Assembly: GCA_023415915.1 (NCBI GenBank)
Contig: JAEZIZ010000024.1
Location: forward strand, 1-23,084
Direction: 5' to 3'
Length of the DNA stretch: 23,084 nt
Source of the DNA: Bacillota bacterium
GTDB lineage: Bacteria > Bacillota > Clostridia > Christensenellales > SZUA-584
Of this stretch, positions 6,801 to 15,143 are shown one piece after another; positions within the stretch are counted from its first letter, which is position 1, and each line of letters starts with the position of its first letter. The notes beneath the pieces are model-generated. The model was not told the DNA's origin. It saw nothing but the letters and a program-made list of their open reading frames with translations, and did not search any database. The translations under genes and the position numbers were made by a program.

Positions 6801-7505
6801 ATGTGGGCAATACTTAAACGCGAAAGCAGAGCGTATTACCGTACGCCGCAGGGTTTTGTAATAGTAGCGGCAATGTTCTTCTTTTCAGGCTACTTCTTCT
6901 ATTCGTATAACCTTCAACAAAACACTACGGATATGAGCAACGTGTTTTCCGAGCTGTTCAGCGTGGTGCTGTTTTTGACGCCCATACTGACTATGAGGCT
7001 GTTCAGCGAAGAAAAGCGCTTAAAGATAGACCAGCAGCTTCTCACAAGCCCGGTAACCCGCACCGGCATAGTGCTCGGCAAATACTTCGCGGCCGTGGGC
7101 GTATACTTTACGGCGATACTTTCCACAATAATAGCCGCGCTGGTGATGTCGCTTTTTTCGCGCCCCGACTGGCCGGTTATAATAGGCAACTTCGCGGGAT
7201 TGTTTTTGCTGGGTATGACGCTGATAGCTATCTGCGCTTTTCTGTCGTCGCTTACGGAGAGCCAGCTTATAGCCGCGGTAACGAGCTTTGTGGTGAGTCT
7301 GTTCCTTTTCGTGATAGACTATCTCGCGTATTCCGTAAAGAGCCCGTTTTTGCAGGAGCTGCTTTGGAACCTTTCGTTCAACAACCGCTACCATCCGTTT
7401 ACGCTGGGTATATTCGAGCTGCAAAACGTAGTGTTCTTCTTAAGCGTCAGCGCGATGTTCCTCAGCTTTACGGTGGCCGTGCTCGACAGGAAAAGATGGA
7501 GTTAG
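6801..7505 (+). CDS. ABC-2 type permease (GldF-like)
   Basis: A 234-residue integral membrane protein with about six hydrophobic segments. The first is at residues ~17-37; the others run from the TPILTMRLF region to the C-terminal FLSVSAMFLSFTVAVL. RLFSEEKRLKIDQQLLTSPV between segments is characteristic of GldF-type permeases and probably contacts the ATPase. A longer frame reaches back into the ATPase gene. The start at 6801 is chosen because it follows GGAAGGGA, sits one base after the ATPase stop, and yields the usual N-terminus MWAILKRE. It forms the transmembrane channel with the preceding ATPase. Confidence 0.92.
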   Translation: MWAILKRESRAYYRTPQGFVIVAAMFFFSGYFFYSYNLQQNTTDMSNVFSELFSVVLFLTPILTMRLFSEEKRLKIDQQLLTSPVTRTGIVLGKYFAAVGVYFTAILSTIIAALVMSLFSRPDWPVIIGNFAGLFLLGMTLIAICAFLSSLTESQLIAAVTSFVVSLFLFVIDYLAYSVKSPFLQELLWNLSFNNRYHPFTLGIFELQNVVFFLSVSAMFLSFTVAVLDRKRWS

Positions 7506-7511
7506 TTGCTT

Positions 7512-8996
7512 ATGAAACAGATACCTAATAACAATGAAACAGTCAACATAGAAGCGCGTAAAAAACACGGGCGCTCCGTTATGCTCGCCGTGTTGCTCTG
7601 CCTTGTCGTGGCGGCAACGTATCTCGTTAACGCGGTAGCTTACGGTTTGAGCCAGCGATATCCGCTGAGCCTTGACCTTACAGCCAACGCCGCGTATGAA
7701 ATAGGGCCGGAAACAAAATCACTGCTCGGAACGCTTGACAAAGACGTCGATATATACGTTCTTGCAAGGCCGGATTCTTACGGCATAAATTCGTACTTTC
7801 TGCAGATGCAGCATATAATGGAGCTATATCCCAAGATGTCGGGTCACGTAACGCTTACGTACATAGACTTCGCTTACGACCCGACCTTTGCTTCGAGGTT
7901 CCCCGACCTTACGCTCCAGCAGGGCGATATACTCGTCGTCCGCGGCGATAAGGTAAAGCAGCTGCATCTAAATCAAATGTTTAATTATACTCAAACCCAG
8001 GAAGGCAACCTTAAAATCATTTCGTCGCGGGCGGAAGAAGCGCTCACGTCTGCGTTCCTTTACGTTATGACCGACGAACAGATAGAGGTCGCAGTGCTTA
8101 CGGGCAACAGCGTTGCCGAAATGAGCCCGTTTTCCACACTGCTTGCCGACAACAACTACGTAGTTTCAAACGTAAACATAGCGACGGAACCGCTGGGCGA
8201 TAAGTACGATATCGCGCTGCTGCTCGCCCCGCAGGTCGATCTTTCGGAAGACGCGCTCAAAAAGCTGGGTGATTTTCTATATAACAACGGCAAATACGGC
8301 AAGATGCTCGTATATACGGCGGACGCCACTCAGCAGGCGATGACTAATATCAATACTTTCCTGGCCGGATGGGGCGTTTCTGTGGGCGACGGGGCGGTGT
8401 TCGAAACTACCGAGACGCGCACGTACCAGTCTCAGCCGTTCTACCCTGTAGTCGATTATACGAACGAAAAATACAGGGATATGCTCAAAGACGCTTCGAT
8501 GCCCGTGCTGATGCCATTGTCGAGGCCGCTTTCGCAGCTTTTCGAAGTAAAAGGCGACGTGTCCACCGAGGTGCTATTATCGTTCGGCTCGTCGACGGCC
8601 GTGCTGCCGCCCGACGCGGGCGAGGATTTCTCGCCCAGTAAAGCGACCCAGAAAGGCCCATTCCCGTCCATGATACTGTCCACAAAGAGCATATACAATA
8701 CCAGCGGCATGCTCGCGGGCAAATCATCTGTGCTGGTCGCCTCTTCGACAAATATGCTCGATTCGTTCTGCATACAGAACACGTCGCTCTCCAACGGTAG
8801 CTATATGCTCAACATATTCAACGACGTGTTCCAGCGGACGGACATCGTCAACATCGAGCCGAAATCCCTCGCGGGCAGAACTCTCGCTATAACTACGGCG
8901 GAAGCGGGCACTATTGGCCTCGTACTCGCAGGCGTTATACCGCTGCTTATACTGGCTTCGGGTATAGTGATATGGTTCGTAAGGAGGTACAAGTAA
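7512..8996 (+). CDS. GldG-family ABC-type auxiliary protein
   Basis: A 494-residue protein with a membrane anchor at residues ~22-44, a large extracytoplasmic domain (ABC-type uncharacterised transport domain: DKDVDIYVLARPD, TLQQGDILVVRGDKVKQL) and a second membrane helix at the extreme C-terminus before VRRYK. In the gliding machinery GldG partners GldF and GldA. In Bacillota the same trio is common without gliding and its cargo is unknown. ATG at 7512 follows GGAG at 7498-7501; the TTG two codons earlier is less likely. The next gene's AAGGAGG (8981-8987) lies inside its 3' end, so the two are coupled. Confidence 0.88.
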   Translation: MKQIPNNNETVNIEARKKHGRSVMLAVLLCLVVAATYLVNAVAYGLSQRYPLSLDLTANAAYEIGPETKSLLGTLDKDVDIYVLARPDSYGINSYFLQMQHIMELYPKMSGHVTLTYIDFAYDPTFASRFPDLTLQQGDILVVRGDKVKQLHLNQMFNYTQTQEGNLKIISSRAEEALTSAFLYVMTDEQIEVAVLTGNSVAEMSPFSTLLADNNYVVSNVNIATEPLGDKYDIALLLAPQVDLSEDALKKLGDFLYNNGKYGKMLVYTADATQQAMTNINTFLAGWGVSVGDGAVFETTETRTYQSQPFYPVVDYTNEKYRDMLKDASMPVLMPLSRPLSQLFEVKGDVSTEVLLSFGSSTAVLPPDAGEDFSPSKATQKGPFPSMILSTKSIYNTSGMLAGKSSVLVASSTNMLDSFCIQNTSLSNGSYMLNIFNDVFQRTDIVNIEPKSLAGRTLAITTAEAGTIGLVLAGVIPLLILASGIVIWFVRRYK

Positions 8997-8999
8997 CGC

Positions 9000-10412
9000 A
9001 TGTCAAGGCAGACAAGGCTTTTAATAGCAGTCGCCGTTTGCGTAGCGCTGCTTGCGGTAGCGGCCTGGCTTCTTAAGCCTGCCGCCGAGAACGGCAGCCC
9101 GCTTGTACTGCGCGATTCCAAAGCTTCGGATATAAAGACGGCAAGCATAAGCAATCAATACGGCACTTTTAACATAACTGCCGAGGACGGCGGCTACGTT
9201 TCGGACGACATACCTCCGGTAATACTCGATATACAGGAGTTCTACGACCTTATGACGTACTGCGCCGCGGTAAGCGTAAAGCAGGTCGTTGACGAAACGC
9301 CCGGGGACCTTGCTCTCTACGGCCTTCAAGAGCCCGCAGCAACCATTGACGTCGTTTATAACGACGGCAGCGGGCTTAAGTTCCACATAGGCGATCAGGA
9401 GCGCATAACGGGAAACTACTACTGCAGCGTGGAAGGCAAAAGCGCGGTGTATCTAATGGAGGCGCAGCGCTGCTCCGCGTTCCTGCTGCCCAAGAAGGAT
9501 TTCGTAGACGACGTGATCACGCCTCCGCTGCAGATGTCCTCGCCCTTTTCGGCCGTACGGGACGTTATATTTACGGGCGGGCCGCTTGATATGCCCGTGA
9601 CGCTTAAAGCCGTAACGGGCGAAGATGAGGAAATCTCGCGACTAGCGGCTTCGTTCGGCGCTCCCACGCATCTCGTGATGAGCAAAGGCATATACGAGCT
9701 AGACCAGACATACGGCATCGATCTGCTGAATTCGCTGCTCGGCGTCACCGCCAACAACATAGAGGGCTACAACCTTACGCCCGAACAGATATCGGCTTTC
9801 GGCTTTGACAGCCCGTATATGCAGGTTGAATTCGACCTGAAAAACGGCACGAACGCGGAGGTTGTCCATTATTCGCTCGCGCTTATCGAAGAGGGCGGCC
9901 TTTATTATATGACGTGCAACGACAACGGCGTAATATACGAAGTGCCAAAGCCGCTGTTTGCTGATATGCAATACTCGAAGCTTCCGGTGCGCTGGTTCCT
10001 CTCTCCGATGATCGCGGACATTACAAAAGTCGAGCTTGCAACGGCAAATGAAACCCTCATTTTCGAGATCAGCGGAGAAACAAAGGAAGACCGCGCGGTA
10101 ACGCTTAACGGCCAGCCGTTTGACATAGAGCGCTTTTATAAGTTCTACGAGCTGATAACTAGCGCCGCCAACGACGGCAATATGTACGACGATCTTCAGC
10201 CGGAAGGAAATGAGCTGCTCACGGTTACGTACTACTACAAGGACGCCAAAAAGTCTCCCGACGTAATGAAGATATATAAAGGAGATACGCTGCGCAACTG
10301 CGTGCAGATAAACGGAGTTACGGAATTCCAGATGCTCGACACATACCTTGAAAGGGTGCAGAGCGTTGTTAAAAACATATGGGGAGACGAGCCCATCGAT
10401 ACGAAGTGGTAA
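9000..10412 (+). CDS. DUF4340 domain-containing membrane-anchored protein
   Basis: A 470-residue protein with a single N-terminal transmembrane helix (residues ~6-26) and a long extracytoplasmic part made of repeated DUF4340-like sections. Examples are LYGLQEPAATIDVVYNDG near residue 100 and the similarly built FGFDSPYMQVEFDLKNG near 265. It begins three bases after the GldG-like stop, with AAGGAGG 12 bases upstream. DUF4340 proteins regularly close GldA/F/G-like clusters in Bacillota and probably act as an outer accessory; no enzymatic motif is seen. It is the last clear gene of the operon, with a hairpin and short T-run about 90 bases after its stop. Confidence 0.88.
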   Translation: MSRQTRLLIAVAVCVALLAVAAWLLKPAAENGSPLVLRDSKASDIKTASISNQYGTFNITAEDGGYVSDDIPPVILDIQEFYDLMTYCAAVSVKQVVDETPGDLALYGLQEPAATIDVVYNDGSGLKFHIGDQERITGNYYCSVEGKSAVYLMEAQRCSAFLLPKKDFVDDVITPPLQMSSPFSAVRDVIFTGGPLDMPVTLKAVTGEDEEISRLAASFGAPTHLVMSKGIYELDQTYGIDLLNSLLGVTANNIEGYNLTPEQISAFGFDSPYMQVEFDLKNGTNAEVVHYSLALIEEGGLYYMTCNDNGVIYEVPKPLFADMQYSKLPVRWFLSPMIADITKVELATANETLIFEISGETKEDRAVTLNGQPFDIERFYKFYELITSAANDGNMYDDLQPEGNELLTVTYYYKDAKKSPDVMKIYKGDTLRNCVQINGVTEFQMLDTYLERVQSVVKNIWGDEPIDTKW

Positions 10413-10675
10413 AACCACGAGAATCTTATGCAGTAAATTTCCGTTACAGACAGGTTCTTGGGCGTTTCTCCTTTTCGGATAGTATAGACAAAATAACGAA
10501 AGGTCAGGACGTATCCGATGTTCTGACCTTTTATAATCCAAATGATAAAAAAATCTGCGTATGGCATATTGAGCGGCGGCTGTACTGCTATTCAACCCTT
10601 ATACCAGAAAACATACAGCAGCTGCTTTGTTTCTTTGACCGATGGGAACTGATTACGGAACCGGGCTCTGAATAG
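10379..10675 (+). CDS. Doubtful small ORF or gene remnant
   Basis: A 98-codon frame whose only ATG lies within the 3' end of the DUF4340 gene (34-base overlap, other frame). It has no good ribosome site and no internal ATG, GTG or TTG start in the likely protein-like part. Residues ~17-98 look protein-like (FYNPNDKKICVWHIERR, FFDRWELITEPGSE) but have lower GC at third positions than the neighbours. A terminator-like hairpin sits inside it at 10499-10532. It could be a decayed gene that lost its start, a short unrecognised gene, or chance. It ends two bases before the stop of the convergent hexokinase gene. I do not recognise the family. Confidence 0.35.
   Translation: MGRRAHRYEVVKPRESYAVNFRYRQVLGRFSFSDSIDKITKGQDVSDVLTFYNPNDKKICVWHIERRLYCYSTLIPENIQQLLCFFDRWELITEPGSE
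10499..10532 (+). terminator. Probable terminator of the ABC/DUF4340 operon
   Basis: AAAGGTCAG (10499-10507) pairs exactly with CTGACCTTT (10523-10531) across a 15-base loop and ends in TTTT. It lies 87 bases past the DUF4340 stop. The loop is rather large and the T-run short, so termination may be partial. It also falls inside the doubtful small ORF. Confidence 0.5.
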
Positions 10676-10677
10676 AT

Positions 10678-11976
10678 TTAAAGATAGCTGAGCCCTATTA
10701 GCCCTATGCCCTTAATTGCGGCATTGTCTATCTTTTTGAGGCTCACATATACGCCTTTTGGTTCCAGCCATGTTTTAATAATGCGTTCCGTTTCCGCTTT
10801 CAGGCCTTTTAACGTGTAGTACGTCGTGCCCTCGGCAACAACGCATACCGGCTTTTCGCTGCTTTGCCCCTTGCCCGTCTTTATGGCCGCGCCTGCTATC
10901 TCGAGCGCTATCAGCTTAGCGCCGCGCAGTACCAGCGTTTGCGCGACGGTGTAGAGAAACGCCCTGTCGCTTTGCGTTTTACACATATCCGAGTAAACGC
11001 CGTTATATGGGTCGGCAAGAAACGCGCTCATCGCTATCGTATCGAGCATATCGCCGCCAAGCGATTCTGCGAACCCTTTGGACAAAAGCCCGTCAAGCGC
11101 GGCCTGCCTTACCGCAAGCCAGAACAGGTTTCCTACATACCTTCCGCTTATCATCTTTTCGAGCACCGCGGCGCCGGGCGCGTCCGTCATATCGTCGAGC
11201 ATGCGGTCAAACAAGCCTCTGCTGACGGGGTCGAATTCCGCCGACTCTACGTTTATGAACATGCTTTCTTCTTCGGCGTCGTTTATCTTCTCAATGTTAT
11301 TTGACCGCTCTATATAGCATGTATTCGTGCCGGTACCCATCACAAGGCCTATCAGGCTGCCGTATTCGCCCAACTTGTGCGCCATGCATCCCGCTACGCC
11401 CACCGTATCGTTAAGCACTATTATTCGCGCTCCGGCGCATCCCCTGCTTTCAAGCGACTGCTCCAGCCTTTCTCCAAGCAGCTGCCCTTCTATGCCCTCA
11501 ACGCTGAGCTCTTTGGAGAGCGCCAGCACTCTGCCGTCCATGCCTTTTAAATGCTGTATTTCGTGCGCAAAAGAAAAGCTTATTATGTCCGCCTTTTGAT
11601 AATAAGGTGCGATGAACGACGCAAGGCTGTCGAAAAAGAAATCGCTGCTTATGCGTTCGTTAAGTCCGGGCAGCCGCTCTTTTTTGAGACTATACACACG
11701 CACACGTCCAAGCGCGTCCAATTCAACGAGCGCAAGGCGAAGATTAGTGCCGCCCACGTCCACCGCAAGCGCTTTTTTGCCGCGCGCGGGCTGTATATCG
11801 CCGTGTATATACGTAGGCACCATTGGGAGCCGCGATTTTCCTCGCAGCCCCTTTTCCATTTCGTATAGGTATTTTTCGAGCGACTTTTCAATGTCCACGT
11901 TGTCCTGATGCATGCCGCTGCGCTTCATGAATTCTACTGCGGCGGCGCTGTAAAGTCCGTTTGACTGCAACTTCAT
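10678..11976 (-). CDS. Hexokinase, eukaryotic-type fold
   Basis: A 432-residue ATP-dependent sugar kinase of the hexokinase family (hexokinase_1/2 domains), not the ROK type usual in bacteria. The phosphate-1 motif DVGGTNLRLALVELD is at residues 73-87. Sugar-contact FSFAHEIQ is near 134, NDT with the catalytic Asp190 at 189-191, the ATP motif GTGTNTCYIE at 214-223, INVESAEF at 241-248 and MISGRYVGNL near 275. It would convert a free hexose or hexosamine to its 6-phosphate, feeding the SIS and NagB proteins of the same operon. It is the last gene of that operon, 72 bases after the oxidoreductase stop, with a strong hairpin in the gap. The ribosome site (GAGGG almost touching the ATG) is poor, so translation may be weak or the start slightly different. 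Confidence 0.88.
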   Translation of the reverse strand: MKLQSNGLYSAAAVEFMKRSGMHQDNVDIEKSLEKYLYEMEKGLRGKSRLPMVPTYIHGDIQPARGKKALAVDVGGTNLRLALVELDALGRVRVYSLKKERLPGLNERISSDFFFDSLASFIAPYYQKADIISFSFAHEIQHLKGMDGRVLALSKELSVEGIEGQLLGERLEQSLESRGCAGARIIVLNDTVGVAGCMAHKLGEYGSLIGLVMGTGTNTCYIERSNNIEKINDAEEESMFINVESAEFDPVSRGLFDRMLDDMTDAPGAAVLEKMISGRYVGNLFWLAVRQAALDGLLSKGFAESLGGDMLDTIAMSAFLADPYNGVYSDMCKTQSDRAFLYTVAQTLVLRGAKLIALEIAGAAIKTGKGQSSEKPVCVVAEGTTYYTLKGLKAETERIIKTWLEPKGVYVSLKKIDNAAIKGIGLIGLSYL

Positions 11977-11997
11977 ACCCTCGTCGATATAATGACT

Positions 11998-12026
11998 GTC
12001 GGGGCACGCAAACAGCGTCCCCCGAC
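11998..12026. other. Strong hairpin between oxidoreductase and hexokinase genes
   Basis: GTCGGGG pairs with CCCCGAC, with an inner CGC/GCG stem around a short loop. It lacks a T-run on the minus strand. It probably stabilises or punctuates the mRNA ahead of the hexokinase gene rather than ending transcription. Confidence 0.55.
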
Positions 12027-12048
12027 TATATAATGCTTATAGATTTTT

Positions 12049-13128
12049 CTATTTTTTCAGCCAAAGGTCGATGGGCTTTTCTACCTTCGCGGTAAACGGC
12101 AGTTCGACTTTTCTGCCTGTCCTCGCGGATTCGTACGCGGCGTATATCATCTCAAGCACCGCTCTTCCGTCCTCGCCCGTTACTTTCGGCTGCTTGTCTT
12201 CGCGCACGCATTCTATAAAGTGTCGAAGCTCGTGCGGGTACCCCTGATTGAATGCCTCTTCAAACACCGTAAAGCTCCACCCTTGTGTCGAGCCGGCCTT
12301 CTCCATAGCGTATCCGTAGCCTTCCAGACTGTATGTAAGCGCGCTGTTGCCCCTGAAAAGGTCGGCGTACGATACGCCCTTGTTGCCGTATACTTCTATG
12401 CGGTCGTCCATGCCTCCGTGCTTTGCCCAGCTGTCTTCCGCTATGCCGAGAACGCCGTTTTCAAACTCGACCAAAGTCACCGTATTATCGTCGCATTCCG
12501 TGTCGTGCATAACGGTGGACATCGAAGCGTACACGCTCTTTATTTTCGGGTTGCCCCCGAGTATCCACCTCATCCACGCAAGCGCATGGCATCCCATGTC
12601 CATCATTACTCCGCCGCCCGCCATGTCTTTCTCATAAAACCATCTGCTATGCGGCCCGGAATGTTTTTCAGCCTGCTTTACCATATATACGTCGCCCACG
12701 GCGCCGCTGTTAACCAGCTCGCGCACCCGCTCATACTTGGGCGCAAAACAGAGCTCCTCGGCGTACATCAGCTTTTTGCCCGCCTGCCTGCAGGCAGCTA
12801 TCATCTCATCGGCCTGCTCCAGCGTCAGCGCCAGCGGCTTTTCTATTATGACGTGCTTGCCGCTTTTAGCGCTCTTCATGCACGCTTCATAATGCAGGTA
12901 GTTTGGCAGGCATATATCCACAACGTCGCAGCCGCTTTTAGCAAGCATATCGTCCATATCCGTATAATACTGCGCTATGCCGTGCTCCTTTGCAAACGCC
13001 TTCACCTTCTCCTCGTTGCGCCCGTATACCGCAACTACCTCGGCATCCGGCACGAAGCGCTCGTATGATTCCAGATGAATGTTCGCAATAAAGCCGTATC
13101 CCATTATCGCTACTTTTGTTTTACCCAT
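12049..13128 (-). CDS. Gfo/Idh/MocA-family oxidoreductase
   Basis: A 359-residue NAD(P)-dependent oxidoreductase with the Rossmann loop GYGFIANIH at residues 10-18, IEKPLAL at 95-101 and GGGVMMDMGCH at 171-181 with the catalytic His181 retained. It is the third family member in the window and the most canonical of the three. GGAGG lies seven bases before the ATG, and the gene begins 18 bases after the NagB-family stop, so it is co-transcribed with it. In this operon it could oxidise or reduce the sugar or amino-sugar before or after phosphorylation. No substrate can be assigned from sequence alone. Confidence 0.9.
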   Translation of the reverse strand: MGKTKVAIMGYGFIANIHLESYERFVPDAEVVAVYGRNEEKVKAFAKEHGIAQYYTDMDDMLAKSGCDVVDICLPNYLHYEACMKSAKSGKHVIIEKPLALTLEQADEMIAACRQAGKKLMYAEELCFAPKYERVRELVNSGAVGDVYMVKQAEKHSGPHSRWFYEKDMAGGGVMMDMGCHALAWMRWILGGNPKIKSVYASMSTVMHDTECDDNTVTLVEFENGVLGIAEDSWAKHGGMDDRIEVYGNKGVSYADLFRGNSALTYSLEGYGYAMEKAGSTQGWSFTVFEEAFNQGYPHELRHFIECVREDKQPKVTGEDGRAVLEMIYAAYESARTGRKVELPFTAKVEKPIDLWLKK

Positions 13129-13146
13129 ACAGTTCCCTCCTTTGTA

Positions 13147-13881
13147 TTATTCGAGCAGGCTTGCCGCTTGCTTATCCATTACAAATTCCGCATTTTCATG
13201 CCCGAAAAGCAGAGTCGCCGGCAGCATGTTTGTCGGCTGGGAATCGAAAAGCCGTTTTATGATGCCGCTTTTCTTTTTTCCCGTCACGAGCACGTGTATC
13301 CTTTTTGAATCCAGTATGTTCTTTATACCCAATGTTATCCCTCTCGATATGCAGGGCATCTGCTTAAAATACTTTGTTGCCACATCTTGCGTGACGCTGT
13401 CGAGAGGCATAACGTGCGACGTGCATTCAGGGTCTACGCCCGGCTCGTTAAGCGCGAGGTGCCCGTTCATGCCCAGCCCGAGGAACATGTAGTCTATGCC
13501 GCCGTTACTAATAATATATTCGTCCATTTCGCGGCATTCCCTTTTTAAATCCGCGGCTTTTCCGTTAAAAAGCCTTATATTGTTTCTGTCTATGTTTACC
13601 CTGCCGAAAATATTTGTTTGAAGAAAGCTTTCGCAGCTTCCGTCGTCCTGCCCGGAGATGCCGACCCATTCGTCCAGCCCAACGGCTTTAACGCGCGAAA
13701 AATCTACGCCGCCGCTTTCAAACTCACGCGCAACTATATCGAAGAACTCAAGTGACGTATGCCCCGCGGCAAGGCAGATAAGCGCGTCCGGCTTGTTTTT
13801 TATTATATTTATAAGAGAATCCGCGCAGTACCGGGAAGCCTGCGCGCTGTCCGGGAATATCTTCTTACTGCATCTTTCCAT
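13147..13881 (-). CDS. nagB: Glucosamine-6-phosphate deaminase/isomerase family (NagB-like)
   Basis: A 244-residue protein of the glucosamine/galactosamine-6-phosphate isomerase family, which converts hexosamine 6-phosphate to ketohexose 6-phosphate plus ammonia. LDEWVG (residues 69-74) holds the catalytic Asp70, and GLGMNGHLALNEPG holds His141 and Glu146. Asn139 replaces the Asp of E. coli NagB, as in Gram-positive NagB proteins. The phosphate loop reads AAGHTS instead of the usual TG(S/G)TP, so substrate preference may differ (for example a galactosamine-6-phosphate isomerase or another phosphosugar). The length matches the short Gram-positive type. The ribosome site is GGGGGA eight bases upstream. 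It lies between the SIS protein and an oxidoreductase in one operon. The family is certain, the exact substrate less so. Confidence 0.85.
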   Translation of the reverse strand: MERCSKKIFPDSAQASRYCADSLINIIKNKPDALICLAAGHTSLEFFDIVAREFESGGVDFSRVKAVGLDEWVGISGQDDGSCESFLQTNIFGRVNIDRNNIRLFNGKAADLKRECREMDEYIISNGGIDYMFLGLGMNGHLALNEPGVDPECTSHVMPLDSVTQDVATKYFKQMPCISRGITLGIKNILDSKRIHVLVTGKKKSGIIKRLFDSQPTNMLPATLLFGHENAEFVMDKQAASLLE

Positions 13882-13949
13882 CTGTCATTTCCCCCGCTAA
13901 AATTGCTTCACGGCTATGGCCGCTGCAATGGTGTTTATTATGAGGCTGT

Positions 13950-14981
13950 TTACTTCGTTATCGTGACTTTGTTTAAGTATCTAGGTTTATCGGGATCAAG
14001 TCCCTTTGCCTTTGTGAGGCCGTAAGCAAACAGCTGTGCCGCCACAAGATGGTAGAACGGAAGTACGGCGGGCTCAGCCCCGGGTATCATAACCGAACGG
14101 TTTGCCATATCCGCTATCGTTTTTTCCTCCGTTACCGCCATTATATCCGCGCCTATTTCCTTAAGCTTTTCCAGTATTTCCGTCTCGTCCTGCAGCACGG
14201 CTCCTCCGCTGGCATACAGAAACACCGGCGTGCCTTTGTCCACCATAGCCAGCGGCCCATGCCAGAAGTCGGATATAGCGTACGCGTAGCTTAATGTGTA
14301 CGTAGTTTCCTGCATCTTCAAGGCGGCTTCCCTTACGATTGGGTATACGAAGCCCCGTCCCAGTATGAAGCACCTGTCTATATTTGCGTAGTCATTCATC
14401 TTCGCGGCTATTTCATCGGCGTCCTTTAGCAGCGTCTGTACGCCGCCTGATAACCCGTCCAGCGATTGTATAAGCTTTTCGTTGCCCGCAAGATGCGCCA
14501 CAAGCTGCGCCATAAGGTAAAGCTGCGCCATAAACGTCTTTGTCGCCGCCACGGCTTTTTCTTTGCCCGCGTTGCAATAAAGATGAAACTCTGCTTCGTT
14601 GGCGACGGGCGACGAGAGCGCATTAGTGCAGGCTATTGTCAGCGCTCCCTGTTTTTTAGCCTCCCTTATGAGCAGCCTTACGTCTTCCGCCATACCGGAC
14701 TGCGTTATGCCTATAACCACGGTGTCCCGGTAGTCCATCTTTCCGTCATACAGCGTAACGACGGACGGAGCTGCCAGGGAAACGGGTATGCCCGTCATTA
14801 TCTCGAAGCAATACTTCGCGTATATCGCTGCATGGTCGCTCGTGCCCCTCGCGGCTATTATTATGCATCCGGGCTTTTTGATTCTTATCTTTTTTACAAC
14901 GCTCTCAATCACCCCGGCGCTCGAGTCCCTGCATTCATTAAGTATTTTTGGTTGTTCCATAATCTCGTCGTACATGTGCAT
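13950..14981 (-). CDS. SIS-domain sugar-phosphate isomerase/deaminase (GlmS C-terminal-like)
   Basis: A 343-residue protein with two SIS domains and no glutaminase domain. It resembles type II glucosamine-6-phosphate deaminases and the FrlB/FraB deglycases that split phosphorylated Amadori compounds. Visible features are ARGTSDHA (44-51), ITQSGMAEDV (92-101), ATKTF (146-150), KMQE with Glu225, DFWHGPLAM with His241, and the C-terminal DKPRYLNKVT with Lys338. These three match the GlmS isomerase catalytic set (Glu488, His504, Lys603). It is the first gene of the operon; AGGT lies nine bases before the ATG and the leader is ~100 bases. It is followed after 68 bases by a NagB-family gene, so two unrelated folds with similar chemistry share one operon. 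Confidence 0.88.
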   Translation of the reverse strand: MHMYDEIMEQPKILNECRDSSAGVIESVVKKIRIKKPGCIIIAARGTSDHAAIYAKYCFEIMTGIPVSLAAPSVVTLYDGKMDYRDTVVIGITQSGMAEDVRLLIREAKKQGALTIACTNALSSPVANEAEFHLYCNAGKEKAVAATKTFMAQLYLMAQLVAHLAGNEKLIQSLDGLSGGVQTLLKDADEIAAKMNDYANIDRCFILGRGFVYPIVREAALKMQETTYTLSYAYAISDFWHGPLAMVDKGTPVFLYASGGAVLQDETEILEKLKEIGADIMAVTEEKTIADMANRSVMIPGAEPAVLPFYHLVAAQLFAYGLTKAKGLDPDKPRYLNKVTITK

Positions 14982-15087
14982 GTCAAATATACCTCTTTTT
15001 AACCAGCCTGTTATAATTCTTGTTATCCGTTGTATTTATTGTTGTTGCCTCTGCGAAATTTATGACTGAATAACCGGATTTGATTTA

Positions 15088-15116
15088 ATAATAAGCCTTC
15101 CCTTCATCGATGTCAA
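15088..15116 (-). promoter_or_regulatory. Promoter of the SIS/NagB/oxidoreductase/hexokinase operon
   Basis: The -35 TTGACA (15116-15111) and -10 TATTAT (15093-15088) have the ideal 17-base spacing on the minus strand. The -35 abuts operator box 1, exactly as in the promoter at 5483-5512. Confidence 0.8.
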
Positions 15117-15142
15117 TGGTATAACCAATATTGGTATAACCA
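15117..15142. promoter_or_regulatory. Tandem operator, two TGGTATAACCA boxes
   Basis: Identical boxes TGGTATAACCA lie at 15117-15127 and 15132-15142, 15 bases apart and in the same orientation. Including the -35, the 16 bases GTCAATGGTATAACCA are the same as at 5508-5523. Box 1 touches the minus -35, and box 2 ends one base from the place where a plus -35 would sit (15144-15149). One regulator could thus serve both divergent promoters. Confidence 0.78.
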
Positions 15143-15143
15143 C

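Noticed and set aside
12220..13068. Long plus-strand open frame antisense to the third oxidoreductase gene (similar ones at 3115-4077, 4375-5181 and 9699-10595)
   Set aside because: Each mirrors a gene with firm family motifs on the other strand, lacks a ribosome site and has an Arg/His/Tyr-rich shadow composition.
13459..13464. Asn139 in place of the catalytic Asp of E. coli NagB
   Set aside because: Gram-positive NagB proteins such as that of B. subtilis have NGH at this place, so it is not a sign of an inactive enzyme.
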